From Aphis gossypii (lineage: Eukaryota > Arthropoda > Insecta > Hemiptera > Aphididae), in NCBI RefSeq assembly GCF_020184175.1, contig NC_065531.1, positions 7,213,213 to 7,277,212 of the forward strand: 64,000 nt of DNA. The letters run 5' to 3'. Below, piece after piece: positions 36,449 to 51,600 of this stretch. The notes under the pieces are model-generated. The model searched no databases, was not told where the DNA came from, and saw nothing but the letters and a program-made list of their open reading frames with translations. Position numbers and translations under genes: made by a program. Each line of letters begins with the position of its first letter. Positions within the stretch are counted from its first letter, which is position 1.

Positions 36449-39400
36449 TTTCGTGATTATCACTAAAGCATAATGATTTTAATAAATTTTATTTTATTTT
36501 CATAAGTAGTTATTTTATAATTTTATCAGAATGCTTATTGCTTAGTACTGTCTAAAAGTTATTTTTTTTTTATATAATAAATATTAACATATCTTATATC
36601 TATAGAATATTGGAACAAAATAATACTGTATAAAACACCTTCTTCATATTCTTCGTCGTTTAAACAATTTAACTATCGACATTTTGACGATAAAATTGAT
36701 ATGTCTTAATAATGTATCTATAGATTTAGATTTAACAATATTATAAAACGATTGCCTTTTACGTTTACATAATATAGTAAAATTCACTGAGTAAGACGTA
36801 AACAACGAGTCAGTAATCTCTAAACTGTTACAACATATACTTGATACCAAAAAAATATAAGAATGTCTATCACAACTTGCATTGATTCCCAAGGCAATTT
36901 AAACGGAGGAATAACCGTGGGGATCTTATCTAAGTCTAACATGAGTGAAATTATTTATAAATACAAAATAAAAAGTCACTAATGTGGTGAGAAGTATCAT
37001 CTATACGATTGATATCCAATAAATGGATTATATATTTAGTGATCACAAAAAAACAAATATAATTAGAAAAGGTAATATTAATTTGTGTCAAATTTAAAAA
37101 ATAAAATACATTCTAAAATTTTAAATCTAATTCTAAAATATTCAAAAAAAATAATTTCAAATTTTTATTTATTGTTTCTTGTAGTATCTAGTTTGATATT
37201 ATATTTAACTATATAATAAATACCATAGTATAATTAATAAACTATCATATTACGTCTTACATTGGTATCTTAAACATAATATAAGTCAAACAATAATTGT
37301 CAAGAGTGGCTCTTCAGTTCAATTTTTTCATTTTCATTTTTCTTCTTAAGTTCACAAATAATAAAATAAAACTACTATTTTGATTTATACCAACATAACT
37401 GTACTAATATATTATGTGACGTATTCTAAACATATTTTATAGACATAATATTTCACACTCATAAAAATAAACAAATTACTACATTGTACAAAAAATAATA
37501 CCAATGATGTACTTACTATAACAAAAACAAACTAAAGTTAATTTACCATTAATGAATAACGATCATAATTGTCAAAATATAACTTAACTGAATTTTAAAT
37601 GTCAAAAAATACGTAATAGTATCAAGAGGATGATTACTGAAAATATTTATGAGCGACTGTGAAAATTAATCCATGTACTCGTAATGATATTATCATTGTT
37701 ATCGAATGTAATATTTATTATAAGATTTATTAAAAAAAATAATAATAAACAACGCGGTTCGCCAACCACAGGAACTGATGAGTAATCTTCAAATAACCTC
37801 CTCCCCAACCCAACATTTACGATAAGCACGAACACACTGATTATCATTATTCTGTCAAGTAGTCACTTTATAGTTTCATGGAGTCATTTAAAGCGATAAA
37901 TATGTTGCTCTCTGGCCTGCCTTGTAAGACAGCGAATGACGTATAAAAGGAATATCTGCCAAATAGAGAGATTGTCTTTGTCCCTTAGAAGTGTAAATCC
38001 CTTCAACTGTCCCGCCCAAAGTTATTTGGTACGCTAGAAAGTATTATCATTTCGCCAGTGAACGAAAATCAACCAGTATCCAAGTATCAAATCTTGCGGA
38101 CGACATCAAGCTGTTTTCTTGTGAGCTATAATCACTGCATTCTTATTTTATTTGTATGTTATCATGATAAATGCAGTATACACATTTTCCACAGTAGTTT
38201 TTAAATAACTATTTGGTTCAAGTAAAATGTATAATTAAAATATATATATTTCATACAAAAGTTGTATTATACGATATATATTTTGCTCAGCTCTCCAATA
38301 CATGAATCCCGAGACTTTTCCAAACATCTAGAGGAAGGAAAACTATAAAATAAAAAACTTTTTTATAATTTTAGAAACTGAACTCCGAAACCTTTCAAAA
38401 TTAGAATTTTAAAATATTAATAATATTACTTAAGTTAAAAAATTAAAGAAATTAGAAGATTGTTTTCTGGTAAATTTAATTTACATTTATCAAACATTTG
38501 ATGTTAATTTTAAGTCTAATATGACATTTATCGATTTTAAAAGATCTAAAAATGGGTCTACTCTTTTAAATTAGTATTTTTTACAATTAAAAATTATCAG
38601 TTTCACTCAAGGTAATTTTGATAACCATATATCTTTAAAATAAAATATAAACTATAAAAATAAAATTATAATATACTATAGTGATATAGGTTAACAAATT
38701 TATAACGTAAATAATTTAAAATCTGTTTTTAGAACATTAAATTCTACGATTTTAAAAATTATATTTATTTATTTAATTCATATATCGATAATGATTCTGA
38801 TTTCCCAACAAAAATATATTCTAATAATCTTAACATTAAGTTTGTATTTAAATATTAAATAATTAATACATAAGAAAGTTTTTTCTTGAAATTAAATTCT
38901 TTATTTTATAACACATGTATAATATATTCATTATTTAAGTATATTAATTTCTTAAGATATTTTAAATCAATTTCAAATTAAAATGAATATATAATGTATG
39001 ATACATTATTTTGTACTCTTAATCGTAAAACTAAGCAAATGAATACACTAATACACAGTTTAAAACACGAGATCGGCTTAAATAAAGTATCTATAGTTGA
39101 AAATAATTATACGTCTAGGTATTAATAATTGTAATTGTATTAAACACCAAGAAAAAATAAAGAAATATGGTAAATGGGGAGGGGCACACCCCATATTCTG
39201 CTGTCCTGAGTAGGCCATGGTACCAGTAGGTTAACAATTTAGCATACGTTCATTTAACAGAGTTTCTACAGTTGGTATTTAATAGCTACTGCATGTGCAA
39301 GAGCGAACTGTACATTATAAGTACGAGTATATGAAATTACGTAATTAATTTTAGTTAGTAAAAAGAAAATAATCAATAAGAAGGGTAATACAATTTAATG

Positions 39401-41508
39401 ATGGTATACCTTTAAAATAATAAAACATTCGAAATAATATGATTTTTGTACAAGAATCAATATCAAAGGAAAATGTTAAATCAATATTCATCCAAATATT
39501 TATCAAACTATACAATTAATTTAAAGTTTTTACTAATTAATATTTTGATTGGCACAGCTTCACTTTTTAAAAACTCTATAACATTCTAGATTCTATCTTA
39601 AAATAATATTTAATATAATTAAGTTATTATACACTTTACAGTTTATGTACATATTTTAATAAAATACTTAAAACAATTACATACAGTTAAAACATCAACA
39701 TCGAATAAAAATAATATATTGCACTTAGGTAATTATATAAAAATTAAATACATTATATATTATTCTAATTTTTGATCCATCTCACAAATTAACAATTTTG
39801 AATGGAATATCTTAAAGTATAAAAATTTTAAATTTACAGTGAATTTTAAAAATATAATCCAATGTTATAAAAGGGAAAATACTTTAAAATTAAATCAATA
39901 CTTCAAATGGTTATTTCTAAAACAAAAAATTGATCGTATCTGTATATATTATGTAACTTAAGATTCTTTTAAAATACTTTGCGATACCCAGATTAAGGGG
40001 TAAATAAGATGAGCAGTAGCTTAAAGTGAAATTTATAATTTAGATTTATGCGGAGGTTGTCAAAATTCCAATCCGCTAATGAGTTTTTAAATACGCAAGT
40101 CAAAACCTGACAATATATATAATATAATTGAACTATGATGTATCATATAAAGATAACATTAAAAACAATTTAAAATTGTGAACGATTTTACTGTTTGGTA
40201 ACTTATAGAAAAAACACAAGGTTTTGATATATAAAATTTTATAAAAATTAAAGATAAAAAAAACTCATTTTGAGTTTTGTTTATTGTCAACTTTAGACTG
40301 ATTCAATTTAGTTAACGTTCTTATGAAATATTTTAATTTTTAAGGCAGTTACGTTTAAAGTATTATACGTCCAAACATTTTGAATTTATAAACAAATCAA
40401 AAACTTTAATTGTATTATAAAAACGTTATAAACGTCATTAACATTTCGAAAAAAAATTTTCTTTGATTATTATGTTATACTATGTAGTAAAAATGTAGAA
40501 TCTTGTACCTATAGTTAAAGAAATATTTGATTGTCTATGTATTAATTATGATTAAAAAATAATAATTATAACAAACGCGTAGTTTAACATTCATAAAAAT
40601 ATCGATAATGATATAAATAATAAATTAAAACATATGTACTGGTTTTCATTTATAATAATTCTAGTAATAATCCTAGTTAAACATATTTAAAAAAAAAATA
40701 TTCTTAAACAATTTATAAATTATATAAATTATATTATTATTATATAAAATTATCTAAATTCTAAAATGATTAAGTTATGGTTTATAAAAATCATAATACT
40801 AAAGAAATCATCTGATTCAAAAAAACGAAGTTACAACTGATAAATGCGAATATTGCGTAAAAATTGATTTACATTGATTATTTACCAGATGCTTATATAT
40901 TAATCATAATATTATATATTTCTTATACATAACGTTATAAAATAAAATATTTTTTCGTAATAATCAATGGTATTAAAAGAGTATAAAGTTTACATTAAAT
41001 TTTAAAAATTGATCACAAAATAACGTCCGTCGTTATTTTACATACTATATACATTTAAAATATATTAACCTCGTTTTCATAATTGACGATCGACAAAATA
41101 TTGACATGTGCCTATTATTCGCTACTAACTTATAAACCATTCATTTATATTTTTCTTCGTGTTAGTTATTAATTTATTATGTTTATAATTGAAGCAATAT
41201 TATTATACAATGAACGTAGCTAGTGATAATTTAAAAAAATATAAATATGTTCAATTTCATAAAACCCTCCACCAGACGCTCAAAGCAAAGTGTACGATAA
41301 ATATTTAGGTATAATATTTAAATTTAAATGAATCTGAAAAAAAAAGAATAAAATAAGAATAAATATATTTTCTGTTTAATTTAAACATATTCACAAAGAT
41401 ACAACAGGTATCGTCTGCCCACTTATATATATATACCTACATACATATAGCACGTTTTTTGACAAGTAAAAAACGAACGTAAAATGTTTTTGTATTATTT
41501 TCTTACCA
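36449..41508. other. non-coding region downstream of the ZIP gene
   Basis: AT-rich sequence with chance ORFs only. It should hold the 3' untranslated region of the ZIP gene at its right end; a minus-strand AATAAA at 41175-41180 is a candidate poly(A) signal. The interval 37850-38110 is notably richer in GC. A small GC-rich patch with GGGGAGGGGCACACCCC lies near 39177. Confidence 0.45.
37834..37872 (-). promoter_or_regulatory. candidate core promoter (TATA plus initiator)
   Basis: On the minus strand TATAAAG (37866-37872) precedes ATCAGTGT (initiator core at 37834-37840) by about 34 bp, the order and spacing of an arthropod core promoter. It sits at the edge of the GC-richer patch 37850-38110, which also holds TATAAAAGG on the plus strand (about 37942). 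No coding exon could be linked to either, so this may be a non-coding transcript start or chance. Confidence 0.25.
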
Positions 41509-44500
41509 TTAAATTTTCAGGAAATCCGAAAACGTGATGAGATACATCAAAGTAGCGCCGGTTAACATACCAATGTTTTGCAATAACAGCCCAGTGTATG
41601 CAGACGATTTACTTTCAATCAAGTTTTCATCGATCATACTCTTCATTTCTGGTGTCTAAAAAATAAAAATAATAAATAAATGTTTCTCCTTATAAACAAT
41701 TAACTTGAATAATATGTACCTATTTATAGTAATAATAAGAAATTAAATTTTAAGAAAAAATTATCAGAAAATCACACCATTACAAACAAGAAAAAACACC
41801 ATATTATCACACGCAATCATCCATGTAATGTCAATCTTACGAGGAGGCACGTAACCGGCATTTGTTTTAATAAGGTAGATAACATTTTTAGGCCCTTTGT
41901 AACCCCCTAGGGTCTCACCCTTCCAATTTTAATACACCACGACATTTTTATAAAAATACTTAAGTGTAATTGCGATTTGTAAGTACCTTTTATACTAACT
42001 TGGTAGTCACAGTATAATATTGTTCAATCTATGAATACAAATATATTGTTGCATGAACGTATATATTAGAGAACAGCATTATTAATATACATAATACAAT
42101 TACAACAATTATTGTATCTATCTATTATTATTTAGCCATACACGAGTATATATTATGATATATAATAGACAATTCAAACACAAAGCTATATTATAATGTA
42201 GTGAATCCGACATCAAATTTCATAAATTCCTCACAATTATTATAAAATAAAAATTATTTATTATGTTATTGTTAAACAAGTATCTAGACAATATTTAATG
42301 TGATAACGTATTTGTAATTAGTTTTTTTATTAAAACCATCTTGTAATATCAAAAAAAATCAAAAAATTAATATTTTCCAATACCGATTAATGTATTTTAT
42401 ACATCCTAAAAATACGACTTTACTTAGTTTATTTGTTGGGATTTTTTTTTTTTTTTTTAATTTCGTTTACCATTACTATTGTTGACTTGGGAAATGGGAA
42501 ATAACGATAAATTATATCATACATTTAAGATGACGTGAAAATCGCGATGCAAAAGTCATGTGGGCGAGGAAGTCATTCAAAATCCCTCCCTGCGTAAGCC
42601 TCCAAGGAAAAGTGTATACCTACTGCGAGACGACTTCCAAAGGTTTACGAAATAATATACAAAAACGCTGCTCTCGGACGAGTTTATATTGACAAAATAA
42701 AATCGATTCACCAATGCCGTATGTATAATAATATGATTTATTGCCGAAAAAAAGCCACGTAGAACTGACTAGCTGCACATTTCGATATCTAGACGTCCGT
42801 CTAAAATACTTCTTTGTCATCCTCGTTCACAAAACTTGTGGCTGTAGAAATTACGAAAATTGCAGACAATAAATATAAAATAACAACACTACAAGAAATA
42901 ATATTTTTCGACACCTATATTTTTTTCTTGATATATACAACCATATCGACACTATTTTACTTTTTATGTTATCATATTAAGTTGATAAAAAGAGTATACA
43001 CTTCTCCTGTCTTGAGGTGATAAAACTATTTTTAATTAATCTCTAGTCTTTTGTAATAATTTTATAATATAAAGTTTAGGGTATTGAAACATAAAATCTA
43101 ATAAAAAAATAGTTATTAAACTCTAGTGTTTAGGAGTCTTTAGAAACCAAATACAATAACTGACTCATTGCAATTTGTTGGGAAAAAAATAGTCTTGGAT
43201 AATTTAGAATAATAATGATCATACGTTTTACAATTTATTCGCTTTGGTAGTATTTGATAAATAATCACTTATTATATACGCATTATGTACATAAATACGT
43301 ATAATATAATATATATATTTTACGATACGTATGAGATAAAACTGATCACGAATTAATAAGTATAAAATGCAATTAAAGTGTTATAAAATACGTCGAACAA
43401 CGTCAGTTTAATAGCTGGATATAATATTTTATTCTGACAAATATTTAAAAGAAAATAATATGTATAAATATAATGACTATGCAATTCAATGATTTAATGT
43501 ATAAATGTAATTTGAATAATTCATAAAAACCCTTTTATATTTTTTATTGACAATAATAAAATGATTAAGACAATTCAAACCAACGTTTTGTGAAATTTAA
43601 GACCATTTTGCATCACATTAGTACATTTATTTATCAGTAAATTAGATTTGTTATAAAGCTAAAGCTCCAATATTCATAGTCAAATCATAAGAGTATAAAT
43701 GAGCACAACATAAACATATATTTTTATTTTATTTTATAATATAACCAGAGTCTTAAAGTGTTTTAAATAAATAAAGAACTGTTAAAACACTTAAAACAAC
43801 ATCGCTCAAAACGTATTGAGGAAAAAAGAACGTTACATTTGTGTAGCCTATTCTACAGTAACCATTAACGTACTATTTTTTTAAATTCATTTTCAAATTT
43901 TCAAACCTAGCAACAAAAAAATATTATAATATATTATTAATTTTATCTTTATTATATTATAAATTAATTAACTTTTCCAAATACTAACCTAACTGACTAC
44001 TGAGTCTTTAAGATTGATACTAAATTATAATTCACTTTAAATGATAGATTTTAAAACTAATTTTATTAAAAAAAAAAAAAAATTACAAAATTTTGTTTGG
44101 TTTATAAATATGGCGTGTAAGGTACTTACATATAGGTACCAATTTAAATTTGTTATATTATGCAAAAAATTACACGTATTTATAAGAATACTGCATAATA
44201 TTATGATACAATTATTTGTATTTTTATGCCAACGTAGTCTGCTGACATGATAATCTTAAATTGGAAATTTAAACTGTATAAATGTTTATACTTTTTAATA
44301 CGTTTTATGTAGAATTTGATTTATGGAAAAATAATCTCTAACAGTATTGTCAACTTCTGTATTAACCCAATCTAATCGAAGAACATAACTTTAAAAATTG
44401 TCATAAATCAAAATGTACTCTATTTATCATAAAATACGTTTTAAATATCATTTTTTAAAACTATGTCATACTATATTATAATTGATAAATAGATTAATTT

Positions 44501-45593
44501 AGATAATACTAATTTAACAAAAAAAAAAATATATATAAAAATGATTTAGAACATTTGAAGTCGTTTTATATAATATTATAGATGCAGTGCAGTTATCTAA
44601 CATTAACAGTTTAAGTTATTTTGTAAAGGTCATTCGTTTTCAGATTGCTGAAATAATAATGCTATCACAAAACACAAAATATAGATAATATGTTACATTT
44701 ATATTTTATAAAGCAAAAGGACATCGGTATTCAACAAGAGCTTAACAGTGTGCAGAGTCTGTTTTATACCCCAACTGAGAGCGCAAATTTTTCAGTCACG
44801 TAGATAATCGATTTGGAGGCATCCCACAGCCACTTACAGAGATATTGCAGAACTCATCTGAGACCATTGAAAAAAAGAATATCAAAAGTATTAAGAAAAT
44901 ACAAACCAAAATACAAATTTTAAAACTATACGTGTACAATATGCGTAACGCAATCATTTTTGTAGAATAAAACGATCACTTAATATAAGTATAAGTATAA
45001 ATAAGTATAAGTATAAGCACTAAGTATACGTGTAAATAACACAATATAATAATTATATTATATTATTCTTTCTATTATTTACCATTTTAAAAATGTAATT
45101 TAAATCCTCCATGTATTTTCACCAAAGCTCTTATAAAGTAAAAAAAAAAAATTAACCAAACGTATCCGCTTGCAGTCAAGCCCGTATTACTTAGAATTGT
45201 GTATGAAACACGAATAAAATAATATTTATTTATATATATATATATTTATTACATACCTAAATTCAACGTTTTCATTTAACGCCTAACGATTATGTAGTAT
45301 AAATTACAATTATTATTATTAATATTATTAATACACGTCACACTCTTTTACTCACGCAAGTAGAGATGTAATATTGATGAAAAGATGAAAATATTATTAT
45401 ATATTTAAAAAAATTAGTGGCGTTCAAAATACACATAAGCCATTGTAAATAAGCTGTATAAAAAAATATCTAATAGATATGAACATAATACATAATTATG
45501 TTTAATAAAATTTTACTTATATTTTATTGAATGTCAGATAGTAGAAAATTCAAATTAAGCTATAGACATGCTGTCAGAGTTGTAGCTATTGTA

Positions 45594-45626
<33 letters not shown>

Positions 45627-48600
45627 GTTTATTTATTTGATAAAATTGCGGACTTAGGAATTTGACCGACTCAAAATAAAATGATTTAAAAGTAGTTTTC
45701 GGAAATAGTTCATATGAATAATATCTGTTGAATATTTATTACAAAATAATATTAAGAAACTATATTATATTTAATCCTAGCATAATGCAATATCTAACAT
45801 TAGATTTTAATTTAAATACTAATATAGTTCATATTCTATTATATATTATACTTATTAAAATACAGAAAAAATACAAAAATGTTTTATTTGAAAATGAAAA
45901 TAGTTGAATTAATAGTAATCGGTTTTTCAGTTTTTAGTTAACTAGTTAGTTTTTAAATTAGGAAAAACTTATTAGTAATTATCAGATGAAAAACATAATA
46001 TAAAGTATTAATTATCAAATGATTTTTTTCTTTTATTAATCAACCAATTAAACTAAAAATCACTTAAAATCATGAAAAATACTAAAATAAAATAAATTCA
46101 AAAAGTCATTTTTAAATTCATTGTAAAAAAACCTTTTATACGTTACTTTTTTAATTAATTCAATGAACAAATCAACATACTAACTATGAAATTTAAATAC
46201 TTCAATGTATGTATGTTAGTGTGTAAACATTATGATTGTTTACTGTTATTATAATATACAGTTAGTTATTTGTGACCATTTTCCAACGGTTTATTTATTC
46301 ACTTTTAATATGATCAATTTGATTTCCCATGACGAAACATTAAAAAAAAAATTTAAAGGCTCGAATATTTGAATAAAATCTAATCTACATATTCATTTAC
46401 ATCAGTAAAAGCTTTTTTTCTTTAGCATTAAATAATAATCCAAATGTAAAATTACATATATACTATCTCGAACGAATATTTTAAAATATATTCTGATATT
46501 CATTAATACATTAAACTCAATATTTGTATAATATGTATTGAACAAACATACGTGTTACTTGTAGACTCAAAAATGCATATATTTTATCATACCTATCAGA
46601 TTACATTACACTGTCAAATACTTCCAATTCTGTTTCATATTCATTCTTTTGCTATAAATTATTTCAATATAACTTATTTAATTTTTTTTTTTTTTAAATG
46701 AATGCTTTACATAACAGCTTTGGAGTAGACACCCACATATCTTAGTCATAATCGATACATTATTTAATTGGTCCCTAAAATATAAAGGTTTTGTTTAGGA
46801 ACAATATAAATAAGAGACCAAAGATTCTAATTTGAAAATCAATATTAATGAGAGTTGAAACAAAAGGTTTTAATTTACATAACAATCGGTAGACCTAACT
46901 TTAAAAACTAATTTAAAATCACTTTATAAACTTGTTTTATCATTGTAATCTCTCTTAAAATATATACTAATACACCATTCGTGTTTTCAAACTACGACTA
47001 ATCCGAAAAACACTCGATCGCCTAAGATGTAAAACATTTTTTCGAATAATCTAATAAAATAATATTAAACTACATCCAAATACTTAAAATACATTATTAT
47101 CAGCAAAAATAAATACCATCAGCATTATTAAAATATCAATTATTGGACTTCAATAATAATTTGTAGTTTTTCTTATAAACATAATATTTTCTGTTTAATA
47201 ATTTTGTAAAATAGGTATAATCTAAGTGCATATTTATTATTATTATTATTATTATTACGAGTATCTATCAAAACTTCAACAACTGTGGTTATTTGCTTGT
47301 GTTTAAATATATATTTTATAATGCATTTTAATTATAATACACAGTTTTTTTTGATAATTAAAATATTATTTAGATATATTTGTGTGTTATATTTTAATTT
47401 TAGAGCAACCTATCTTTCTTTTTGTTTTATTTTTTTTTATAGTATATTATACTACTATATAAAAATTTCAGCTATTTTAAGTCTCTAAACAGAATTATGA
47501 TGAACTGTAGTAAAATTAAAAATGATAACTTCATTTATTATAATACAAATCAATTAAAACATTTAAAACTAATTAAACCCTTATTTGTTTTAAACATTTT
47601 TTTGTTGTTTCATAATTATATTACTATATATTAGTAAATATGTTAGAATTATTGTGCTATTTTCGTCAGAGAATAAAACAAAATAATAATTATTATTACA
47701 TTTTTAACGATTGTTTGATTTAAGCTATTCGTTATTCTAATATATTCTTAAGTTTTTTTACATTAAACAATATTATGAATTACATCATAATGATGGTTTT
47801 TACAAAAATAAAAAAAATACGTTATACATAAATTATAGTGTCTGACTTACTCTTCAATTACAGCTATACTTAACACGTACTGTACAGCAGAGTGGTTGCC
47901 TACATATCTCCTTTTTATTTTGATATAAAGTTTATCATACAGTTAAATTTATTTTTAAAAAAACGCGAACTCACTCTGCTGTATAGTAAGTTTTGAGTGT
48001 ACCTTGTAATTAGGTAGGTATTGAGTAGGAGTATGTTTTTAATGGAGTAAATTAGTAATGATTAGGATTGATAACTTTACTCTTAGATATTTCGTAAGGC
48101 CATGTAACATTTGAAACTATTAACTTGATATGTAATTGGAACATTTTATCAATGAATAGTGGTGCATACTACATATTATCCAGGGCTTGAAACCGTTTTT
48201 AAAACCGATTTCAGAAACCGGTATAAACCGTTTTAAAACCGAAACCGAAACCATAATCAAAACCGAAACGTAAAATAATAGGAAACCGGTATCAAAATCA
48301 AAACCAAAAAAAGAAAAAATTGTAAACCGTTAATTTTTTTTTTAATTTACGTGTTTTTAAAATTTTAAATACGTAAATTCCATTAATATGTCCGTGAGAT
48401 CGTGATTAAAATGTTGATAACCATTTCATTATTTGCAAAATTATTAGTTGTTTTATTAATAGTAATGAATATATTTCTTTTAATTGGTAAGTATTGTTTA
48501 ATTTTTATCGTTAAGGTTAGGTAACCTAACTTTTTCAACTTTAATTTTATCTAAATCGAAACTGAAACCAAAACCGAAATATATAAAAACCGGTATACAA

Positions 48601-51600
48601 AACCGAAACCGAAACTTAAATTTTTAATACCGGTATTGAAAAATTAAAACCGAAACCGACACCAAAAAATTTAGAAATTGGTATACAAAATCGAAACCAA
48701 AATCGTACAATTTCAAAATCGGTATACAAAATCGAAACCAAAACCGAAATTATTTCAATCGGTTTCAAGCCCTGATATTATCAATGGAAGAACACCCCCT
48801 CCCACATATTTACGCTTCTGTAAATAAATATAAAGGTAGAGATTTTTAATATTACAAAAATTAATTATGGTAAGCAATACAGCATGTAAATAAGTTCAAT
48901 ATATCTCTAATACTACTAATGAATAATGAATAAATAAGTTTATGTATTATGTTCGATTAGCGAATAAGGTAAATTGTATTCATATAAATTAGCAATTTTT
49001 TAATAACTGTTTGATTTTTTTGAAAATTGAATATTCATCAGTAAAATATTTCTGTCATCACATAATTTATAATTTAAAAATTCTATGTATAGTTATTCAT
49101 TTTTTTTTTAATTCCTACAAAAAACAAAATCGGTTTTGTCAAAATCAAAAGCTCATATGAAATAAATATTTCAATTTTCCGTAATTTATTTTTATTTTTA
49201 TTTTTTGTTTTTTACAATTATTCTGAAAAGCAGCGGTAAACATTTGAACCCTCCCTCTTAAAAGTTAAACACTAAAACATTACTTTTCATTGCAAAACCA
49301 ATACATTTACTACTTTACTCAGAACCCAAAATAAATAAATACAAAACAGAAAATGTATTGTCGATCAAATAAAAAAAACGTATGACGTGAGCGTAAAATC
49401 AAAATACTAAACTACTGTAGATAAAAAGAATTTATAGTGTGAAATGCCAGTGTTGTAGTGACGATGGTGTAAGATAATATGTTAGTTCCTGTTTGTGATC
49501 TAAAATGACTAGAAACAAAATCCTATTAAACAAAACGTTTAGGTGAGCTGACAATATAAGACAAAAAAAGAAACAGAATATACTCGTGTGTATATGTTAA
49601 TATTTACAAAAGATAAAAGAAAATACATTTGAAATAAACATTGTTTTAGTGTTTTACATCGTAAATCGTGAACAGGCTGACATTTCCGTTGGCCAAATGG
49701 CATGGGAGCTCAGAAATAAACAGAGGCAGATTTGCATTTTGACTGACCTAAAAAAATATATACCAACTGCTAGGTATTATTATTTATTGATTTTAAATTG
49801 TAACGGTTTTTCCTATCACTTATAATTTTATTTTTTCCGGTTTTCAAGAATCAATCGTGACGTACCTAAAACCAAATATTGTTGTTTTTCAATTTATTTT
49901 CTGGATTAAGCTAGTAATATTTATTCAATTTATGTATTATTATCTATGAAACTATGAAATAGTAGATTTATGGTTAAAATAGTATATTATAACTACAAAT
50001 AATCGAAATGGTAGAATAATTTATTCAACCAATATTTTAGTAACTAGTAACTAGTACTATATGCATGTAAATAAATTTAAGAAATTTTAAAACCCGCTAC
50101 TAATAAAAGAATTTTTTTCGAGTTACAAAATTATTAAAATAATACTATAACAACTGCAACAGTGATATATATGTGGACTACGTGGATTCGATTTTAATTA
50201 CCTAACCAAATGTTCACGCATGTGCTTATAATATTTGCTCTATTTCTACGGTGCGCAATATATTATTATGAACCCGAATACCAATAACTACCAACGACAC
50301 GTTTATTGAAAAAACACTATATTATTAAAGCAATAAATAATTTAAACAACAATTAATATTAAACAATTACGACCGTTAATAATAAATGATAAAAACTGTA
50401 CAATGATTTTGATTCAATCCTACTTTATATGTAAATTGTGTACAATAAAACATAATAATATTATGTTGTATATCTTTTGTGCGTCGTCATTATTTGCTCA
50501 TATTTTACATGTATGTTTAAGTTTTAAGTGACTTCGCAGTGTAAGTGAGTGACTGAGACAAGTACATCGCGTAAAGAGTATACCTATATACCGAGTGTGG
50601 ATTACGGGAAGGTTAGTTTAGGCTGCCGATTCAATCCGACTTAACGTACTGGAAAACGTTGGCGTTAATAATTTATTTAAAGCCACTGCTCAGTCGAAGT
50701 AAAAATGCTATTCGCAAAGACAGCGAGTATATTATTTTTTTCTCGTGTACATAAATACATAAATGTTTATTACATTATATGACCCATATACTAATACACT
50801 ACAAGCTAGATAATATACTAGATATAAATAACATACACCAAAGTTCTATATACATATATATTTTAAATTACGAGTAACATTTTTATTTAAAACTTTTATT
50901 TTTTCTTCATAATACATATAACTACTCTATTATAACCGCTTAAATGTTAGGATAATCACTAAATTATTAATGATTATTAATTTGATTCAACCCAAACCAT
51001 ACACTCAAGTAACGGCAAGTCGGCTACTTGAACCTGAATAAAATTAAATCGGACACGGTGATCGGTGAATGGTATAAAGCTTAGAAACTAAAATGATATT
51101 GTTCTCTAACGATTTTGAATAATATATTTATCAATCATTGTTAATTGTTTAGACTGTTGTATCGATTCAGAATATTTGTAACATAATACATTCGCATTAC
51201 ATATTTTTACTAACAAAAATTACTTTACTGAAACGTATGCAATATACATACTTAAATAAATAATATTCAAACTAAAATGTACAATGAACTGAAAATTCAA
51301 TTAAGCTTCGACCACGATAATAACATTAAATAAGAAATGTAATCAAAATAACAGCACAAACCTATATATACAACTCTTAATTGTACCTATACAATATTAT
51401 TATATGATTTTAAGATATTTCTAATGGAAATTAATTCATTTAGAATCATTATGATTAATACGTTATACAAGTCAACGTCAACAGTATATTATTTAACAAA
51501 ACGTTTACAAAATATTAATAAAGCCCCTAAATCAATGCAATACAATAACGTAATAGGTACATATATTTAGTTAAAGCTATTAAAGACATGTTTTTTCATA

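Noticed and set aside
36644..36892. 82-codon minus-strand ORF next to MULE derivative 3.
   Set aside because: It shows no MULE signature and no start context; probably chance.
37647..37847. Minus-strand ORF starting MIISVFVLIVNVGLG, considered as a secreted-protein first exon.
   Set aside because: Its ATG lies upstream of the best initiator, no donor follows in a usable phase, and no downstream exon was found.
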